Shown: in pieces, positions 54,919-64,000 of the stretch
How positions within the stretch are numbered: the first letter of the stretch is position 1
Layout: each line of letters opens with the position of its first letter
Assembly (NCBI GenBank): GCA_015499995.1
Contig: JADNRV010000009.1
Span: 434,001 to 498,000, forward strand
Direction of reading: 5' to 3'
Length of the DNA: 64,000 bases
Origin: Flammula alnicola
Taxonomy: Eukaryota; Basidiomycota; Agaricomycetes; Agaricales; Strophariaceae
The notes under the pieces: model-generated
What the model saw: the letters and a program-made list of their open reading frames with translations, nothing else
Database searches by the model: none
What the model was told of the DNA's origin: nothing
Position numbers and translations under genes: made by a program

Positions 54919-56715
54919 TCATCGACCCCCAGGCGTATACGTCGCCTTCTCATAGGGATAGCCCTGGCTCGTCTGCGAATGGTGCTGGTGCTGCTGCGAA
55001 TCCCTCGCCGACTGTTCTTCGTGTCGACCTTGACGTAGTCGCTATCCTCGCCCCTTCCATCAGCCCTCCCACCCTCTGAGTCTTTCTTCACGCCCGTATA
55101 TGCCTCGCCGAGCATCTGCATCGCGACCGCCCGCAACTGCGCTTTCTCCCGTGAGATGGTCGGATCCTCGAGCACCCGCTCGCACGTCTCGCGTAGAATG
55201 GACTCGACTTCGAGTTTCGTGCCCTGAAATAAGTCATACGAGCTTTAGCATCGGGTTTGTTTAACCGGGAAACGCACCTTGAATAAAGCCTGCAAACCCT
55301 TCTCAGCCGCCTGCTCCTCCAGACGTTTCTTCTCTTCCGGGCTCAGGTTCCCTGCTTTCTCAGCAGCCTGAATCTGATCGAAAACAGATTTGAGTTCAAT
55401 CGCTGCCCTTAGTGTCGATACCCTGCACACGACGAGAAAGAAATTGTTAGAACTGTAAAGAGGGAGGAAAAGAGTTATCACACACGTTTCGCTGAAGACA
55501 TGATATTTTCCCTGCACATTATGCAGCCATCCACCGACACCGAGGAAAGTTGGTTAGTCGCAAGGTGGTGTTTTGCCTTGGAGACGTAGACGAATCCGAT
55601 GGTTTGCAGGAGCTCCACCCCATATGACTCTCGTTTGAGCTCCCTGTCATAAATTTAGCTGGCCGTGCTTTGAAATGCAACAACAAGGCACTCACTCTGC
55701 TTCCAGCTGACATATTGTCCGCCAGCTGCTAGAGACGTCAGGATCGTCCGGCCCAGTCGCCGACTCCGTGAATATGCTCAATTTACGTTCCATGTTCTCA
55801 ACGAGCTTTTTCACCCTCTCTGCCCTCGCAGCCGCTTTCTCGGCAGCCTTTTGCCTGTCCTTCTCTGCCTTCACCCGCTCCTTCTCTTCCTTCTTCGCCT
55901 TCTCCTCCGGAGTCAATATTTCCCTCCCCTTCGAATCTTTCGGGCGAGGCACGCCGTCCTGCTCGTCTGCCCACCCCTCCGCCTCTTCCGCCTCTTGCAA
56001 CGCGGTTTTCATGTCGCGCGCCAGGCTGATATTGCCAATGATGGGCACAAACCGTTCGCCGCCAAAGATTGCCCCAAAGACCTCCTCTGGATCGACATAG
56101 CCACCCTCGGGCGCGCTCTCCTTTGGCCCGAACTCGTTGTACTTCCGCCGTAGGGTATCATCGGACAGGGTTTGGTAGGCAATTGCAATCTCCTTGAAGC
56201 GCTCTTCTGCGTTAGGATCATCAGGATTCTTGTCTGGATGGTGTTTGATAGCGGCCCGTCCTAAAAGAAAAATGAGGGAAAAGTTAGAAAAGGACGAGGA
56301 GAAAAATGGAGAGCGTACTGTAAGCTTTTTTGATATCGTCTGTCGTCGCCGTAACGGGGACTCCAAGGATATCGTAGTATCCTGTCTCCAGTGGCCGATC
56401 CTGTGTCCCAATCTTCCTCCCTTTTCGTGATGGAGCACCCGAAGCTGACGTCGATGGTCTATGTCCTGCATTGGGTGTATTCGCACCCGATCTCGAAGTA
56501 TAGACGGTGGATGAGGAAGGCACCTGGCCCGGATAGAACGCGTGCGAGACGATATTTTGGCACGCAAAACATCGTATTTGAAGTAATGTTCCTGGTCGAG
56601 GTTGTGGTGTCGGCACCGGAAATTCTAAGGCGACATTACATCTAGAATTGGAGCAAGACGTGGCAATATGTGGCAATATTGGTCTTGAAGGTAGTATTGG
56701 GTAGGAATTGTTCAT
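54919..56715 (-). CDS. DnaJ (Hsp40) protein with DnaJ-X domain
   Basis: Co-chaperone related to yeast Caj1/Djp1. The start at 56715 is followed by a Cys-containing N-terminus ('CSNSRCNVALEFPVP', 'IRCFACQNIV'). The J domain is 'ETGYYDILGVPVTATTDDIK', then across an intron 'AIKHHPDKNPDDPNAEERFK' with the HPD motif. The G/F-like link and X domain include 'VDPEEVFGAIFGGERFVPII', a long Glu/Lys/Ala coiled-coil-like stretch, 'ESYGVELLQTIGFVYVSKAK' and 'GVGGWLHNVQGKYHVFSET'. The frame must shift once at about 55546-55548 (TTT where TTTT is needed). It must shift again at about 55002-55004 to reach the likely true end 'QTSQGYPYEKATYTPGGR', stop 54919. Both are homopolymer losses. Without the second shift the frame would run to 54855. 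Confidence 0.85.
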
Positions 56716-57083
56716 CGTGCAATGTCTTCAGGTATGCCGCAGTAGGAGGAAGCAAGCAAGCTTATTTCGAGCCGAACGGCCAAAATGCTGTGCCACGTGA
56801 CCAACAGTGCCAGAGCACATTTCAGAATGGCCTTGGGGTAAGTATACTTTATTCCCCGCTCAATAGATGGCAGGAAATCCACCTAAGATTATCTGTCTAG
56901 TTAGGGTTCGTTACAGTTGGTTTCGATTCAAGAGAGGATATTTATCGGTCAAGAAAGCCGACAGACCGGGCTATTGCACATGAAGTATTTACGACAGCGG
57001 TACTATTTAATAGACTTTTATAAAAGAATTTGTGGCAGTGCTGATCGCTAGATAGGTACCGCAGCATCTTCAACGACATGGAC
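56716..57083. other. Intergenic region
   Basis: DnaJ upstream region and transporter 3' flank; nothing else recognised. Confidence 0.3.
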
Positions 57084-59489
57084 CTAATGACCTGCTAAAG
57101 ATCCGCGCACTGGCTCGGTTATTGACTCAGCCTCATCGAAGTTGTAAAGCGGCTTCAGCTGCACTTTCCGTAGAAGTATATATCGACGAACCCATAGGGA
57201 AGGAATTCTTTGACTTGGTAGGATACATGTTTCGATGTCGGGACCGCAAAGACGTAGTCGAGTTCTTCGAGCGTCCTTTGTTTTGTTTCTAAGAAAATAT
57301 AGAACTTCGAGACTAACAGGGTGGAACACAGACGTACCTGGCATAAATAGAAAAATCATCAGGAATGCGACAACGTTCAGACCTGCGTAGAACCCGAAGG
57401 CTCCTACGCTTCCACAGCGCTTAAAAGTCGTGGGAAGGTCAATGAAAGTACCGCAGCCCAGAAGAAACAGGTAGCGACGGCCCACGACCTGCTGATTATC
57501 AGTAAAGTAGTGTCGATGATAAAATATCGACTGACATTCCCATTTCTCTATGAGTGAGCGGGAAGACCTCGGCGAATAGGTGAACGGAACAGGACCTTCT
57601 CCGGGCGAATAGAATGCTGCACATATTTTTCATTATATCTGTCATGAACGGTGAATTTAAAGCATACCTGAAAATAAGAACACGAAGAAAGCAACAAGGG
57701 GCACTCTCGCACTGCTGATTCGGGGATGTAGAAGCAAAATCCGGCAGCGAGGAGCGTCCACGCCATGTTGGGGAACGTGAACAGAAGGAGATTGCGGCGG
57801 CCAAAGGTATCAATAGTCCATACGGCCGGAAACGCGAAAACCCAATTGACGAGACCGAAACCCCACGAAGCGAGTAAAGCCTGCTTGGATGTGTATCCCG
57901 CTTTGACGAAGATCGTCGAGGAGTAGAATGCGATGATGTTGATGCCACACATTTGTTGTGCATCATGACACCCAGCTGGCGAGGGTCGCACGACGGATAC
58001 GAGGGACGCTGAAGAGCTCAAAGAAGCGAGAAACGTAATTTGTTCCTTTAAGAATAGCCATCTCTTCGACAAGTGACAGTGAGCGTAGTATAAATCACGA
58101 GCCGCTTGGAGCTCGCTATTCCGAAGGCGACAGAACGATTTGTAGGCATCCAAGTATCGATTCTTTTTCATATACCAGCGAGGAGATCTAGAGATCGCTA
58201 TTAGCTTGAGCTACATGAACACGGGATGGTGGCAACGTGCCTGGGCAAAAATAGATTCCGACGGTCAAAGGAATAGCAGGGAGGAAGGCAGAGCCGAGCT
58301 CGAGACGCCATGCGATGCTCCCGGTCCCTTGAAGAGCCAGATTGGCAGAGAACCCTAAGAAGATACCAAAGGCTGTCTGAAGCTCATATGAGCGAGGCTA
58401 TACAGCAGCGCATTAAGATCAGTGCTGAGTGGATGACTTACCCACATCTGCCAGGACATTACAAGACCTCCTCGAATGTTAGCTGGAACATTTTCTGCAG
58501 CAAAGACGGGCGATGTTGCCGCCTTTGGGCCCATTCCAAGTCCAAGAAGTAAACGGCAGACCTGCAGAAAAATGAATCTAAATGACTGCTGTAATGAAAA
58601 AGGAAAGACTACGAACAAAAAGCTGTTCCCAAGTTTGCGCTAGACCCTGACCGATGACGCTAAGGGTACAAAATATACCACACCAGAACAAAGTTCCACG
58701 GCGACCGAAGAAATGGTTGAGAGGATCAGTAAGCCAGCATCCAACAAGGCATGAAGCGATGTACGGCCTATTGCCTTGAAATGTCAGATCCGATGCTTGA
58801 TAAAAATGTAAGGGAAGCTGCTGTACCCAGAGTTGATAACCCCCACAATCCAATCATTGACGTTCGCCCGTGGATTGCCTGGCTCAGATGTGATACCGAA
58901 CTCTTGAGGGAAGGACAAGTTAGCGCCGTTCGACCCGGTCTGATCCCAGCCTCTGTGCAATAAGCCGGAATTGTCAATGCCGGCGATAAGATCTGTCGAT
59001 GCATAGAAGGCTTACTGGACAGCGGCGGCGAGACTGCAGATGACGATTGTCATGTAGAGTTCCCTTGATTGACTCCATCGATCTACAACATTGGTGAATT
59101 CTTCATGAGGAAACCTTTGTGTTAAAAAAATCGACTAACGGGTAGTTTCACGCCGAATAATTTCCTTGTCCTCCTCTGACAATTCGGAAATGTCTTCGAA
59201 ATCCCTTGGGTTCTGGGCAAGAAGTGCTCCTTTTTTAAACAATTCAGTTTTATCTTCCAGCCCTTTCTCCTTTGTGAAAAGTTCGACTTGTTTTAGCAAT
59301 ATATTTTGTGGGATACCATGCAAGGGATTTTGGATCCTGAAACACCCGTCAGATTCGCGAGTGATTGACGATATCGAATGCATACCTGGCTTGTATATTA
59401 TTGACCAAGTCGATATGGGTAGTGGCTACCACCTTCTCTTCGTCGCAGCTGACCCTGTCAGTACTACTTTGTTTGCCTTCGTCGGACAT
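57084..59489 (-). CDS. MFS sugar transporter (hexose/lactose permease type), several frame breaks
   Basis: Plasma-membrane sugar permease with 12 expected helices. The start at 59489 ('[20 protein letters not shown]') leads to the hydrophilic N-terminus. The family segments follow: '[19 protein letters not shown]', '[18 protein letters not shown]', '[19 protein letters not shown]', '[20 protein letters not shown]', '[19 protein letters not shown]', '[19 protein letters not shown]', '[18 protein letters not shown]' and '[19 protein letters not shown]'. It ends '[13 protein letters not shown]...' at 57084. Restoring the normal protein needs at least four single-base insertions, near 58070, 57969, 57960 and 57190, mostly where GG is read as G. 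Many introns. Either a dying transporter or consensus error; the same lesion type in PRP43 next door favours error. Confidence 0.8.
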
Positions 59490-60624
59490 TGCAAGAAGTC
59501 AGGAGAATGAAGAGCGGGAGCAAGAGTGAAGGACCGTTGTATGAAAAGACGCTCAGTTTATGTAGGGCTTCCATGGAGCGGATTCCCAAGCCATGGAGCA
59601 TCATATGTAACAAGGCCAAGAACAGATTATAGATATGCGCGAACTTCCCGGACGAGACGGTCCATCAAAGCCCAAGGTTCTTTCGTGATATCGATTCGAG
59701 GAGTCGATGGTAGAAAAATGCCTGAAGTTCCATGTGCGGTTCAATGCGTATGCCACTGACTGCAATTAGCGGATTCTGATGAAGGAATTATGCTTCCTAT
59801 TTGCGATCCAAGGTCTGCATAATGGTGGACCTTCCGTCATCTGTCCTTTCCAGTATCCCGTAGCAAGTACCGAAAATCGGTCGGCCTGGCACGGGGTAGT
59901 TGGACTTGCTGTTATGATGCACATATAGAGAAAGCACTATTCGTCGATCCTGGTGTGGAAAATCCAGTGAACAAGCTGTAAAGGAAAACAGGTAAAAGTA
60001 CCCAGCCGAATTGTTCGCGACCGCTGAGCGAAGAATTTTTCAGGAAACTTGATATGTAGAGATCACATCATATTGCTTCACCGGCATCAATGCCGCCGTG
60101 CTTTTCACCCACCACCCAAACCAAGCCGAAACGCGCCACAACAGTAAAAGTTGAAATCGCTGGCCACAGTCTCCTGTCAGGACCTATTAGTACTTAAATG
60201 TAGTGCTTTCAACTTGTCATTTTTTGGGATCATGTTTGAGAGTTAAACGTTAAAGCTTAAGCTGAGAGCATATCTGCCGATGTGCCGCAAAAAGTAAAAC
60301 TGCAGGTCCTCAATTTGAGCTCAAGGCCTTTATGGTGGAAAATAATCTCAGTGCAGAGAACCATGGACATAGAGTATCTAGACGTCCATATGCATGTCTT
60401 TACTGCTTATATGACCCATGGATCTTTTCAGTAGCTAGCAGAGAGATTCAAATGACTCGCTTTAGCTTCGATTCTGAAGTATAATACACAGTGATTCATG
60501 ATAACGTATACAGCGCAGACCAACTCCTCAAAGAACAAAGGCATCGACCGTCTCGGCCATCCGAGGTCTTCATACAACCTGACGCGACTGCATGGATGGC
60601 TTTCATTATTATCTGCGAACAAAG
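59490..60624. other. Intergenic region
   Basis: About 1.1 kb between the transporter start and the helicase 3' end. Frames such as 59526-59759 have no motif and look like chance. The transporter promoter must lie here; no specific regulatory site can be named. Confidence 0.35.
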
Positions 60625-63839
<3,215 letters not shown>

Positions 63840-64000
63840 AGTTGATGTCTAAGAGAGTGAGGGTGACTCGTTAAACTGAAGCGCTTCGGTTGACTTGATT
63901 CAAATTGCGCGAAAAAAGTGCTAGTCACGTGGTATTTGGGTCACGCTCACCCACGCGTTTTGGCCGGGCCTGGGTCCTTTTCTCTCCTTTTCTCTCTCAG
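63840..64000 (-). promoter_or_regulatory. Upstream region of PRP43
   Basis: 160 bp of presumed promoter and 5' leader. Contains CACGTG-like GTCACGTGG at about 63926-63934 and a CT-rich end (TTTTCTCTCC repeated). No TATA box seen. Confidence 0.3.

Noticed and set aside
55518..56567. Several independent minus-strand genes within the DnaJ locus
   Set aside because: Joined exons give one DnaJ-X protein once introns and two homopolymer losses are considered.

Overview
The window reads as nuclear DNA of a filamentous basidiomycete, most likely a mushroom-forming agaricomycete. Genes are dense and on both strands. They are split by many short introns (about 45-80 bp, GT...AG) and carry typical fungal families: GH16 glucanases, a PL14-type polysaccharide lyase, an FCP1/NIF-like phosphatase, WDR48/UAF1, HSR1-type GTPases, and multi-membrane-span proteins common in agaricomycetes. 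There are no operons, ribosome binding sites or CRISPR arrays. Species cannot be named from sequence alone.

Layout. 1-4108: two tandem GH16 genes on the minus strand, one cut by the window edge and one broken. 5370-6370: C2H2 zinc-finger gene. 6697-7725: a roughly 1-kb element with terminal inverted repeats. 7830-10549: a hypothetical gene and a secreted PL14-type lyase, both frame-disrupted. 10690-11540: a patchwork of fragments of two other loci in this window. 11724-19457: RVB1 helicase, an HNH protein and WDR48. 20461-23000: a cysteine-containing GPI-type surface protein, a second C2H2 gene and a small membrane protein. 23684-30001: FCP1-like phosphatase, a UCH-family deubiquitinase and a multi-span membrane protein with an early stop. 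31980-33382: two apparently identical 450-bp arms facing each other around a 503-bp spacer. 33509-35186: fatty-acyl-CoA-reductase-like enzyme. 37670-44980: two paralogous GTPase genes flanking a 4.7-kb foldback element built from inverted arrays of a ~162-bp repeat. 46263-47265: a third C2H2 gene. 48050-52500: a tandem segmental duplication carrying two Ser-rich secreted-protein genes. 52978-63839: tyrosyl-tRNA synthetase, a DnaJ-X chaperone, an MFS sugar transporter and the DEAH helicase PRP43.

The housekeeping genes (RVB1, WDR48, UCH, TyrRS, DnaJ, PRP43) cover chromatin remodelling, ubiquitin removal, translation, folding and splicing/ribosome release. They form no obvious pathway cluster. 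The secreted enzymes and sugar transporter fit a plant-matter or cell-wall-degrading lifestyle. The accessory material (foldback element, inverted duplication, fragment chimera, tandem duplication) lies in three islands: about 6.7-11.5 kb, 30-45 kb and 48-52.5 kb.

A major caution is that many conserved genes, including essential ones such as PRP43, are interrupted by single-base indels, most of them where one base of a homopolymer is missing. This looks more like uncorrected consensus error than gene death, so pseudogene calls that rest only on such frameshifts are provisional.
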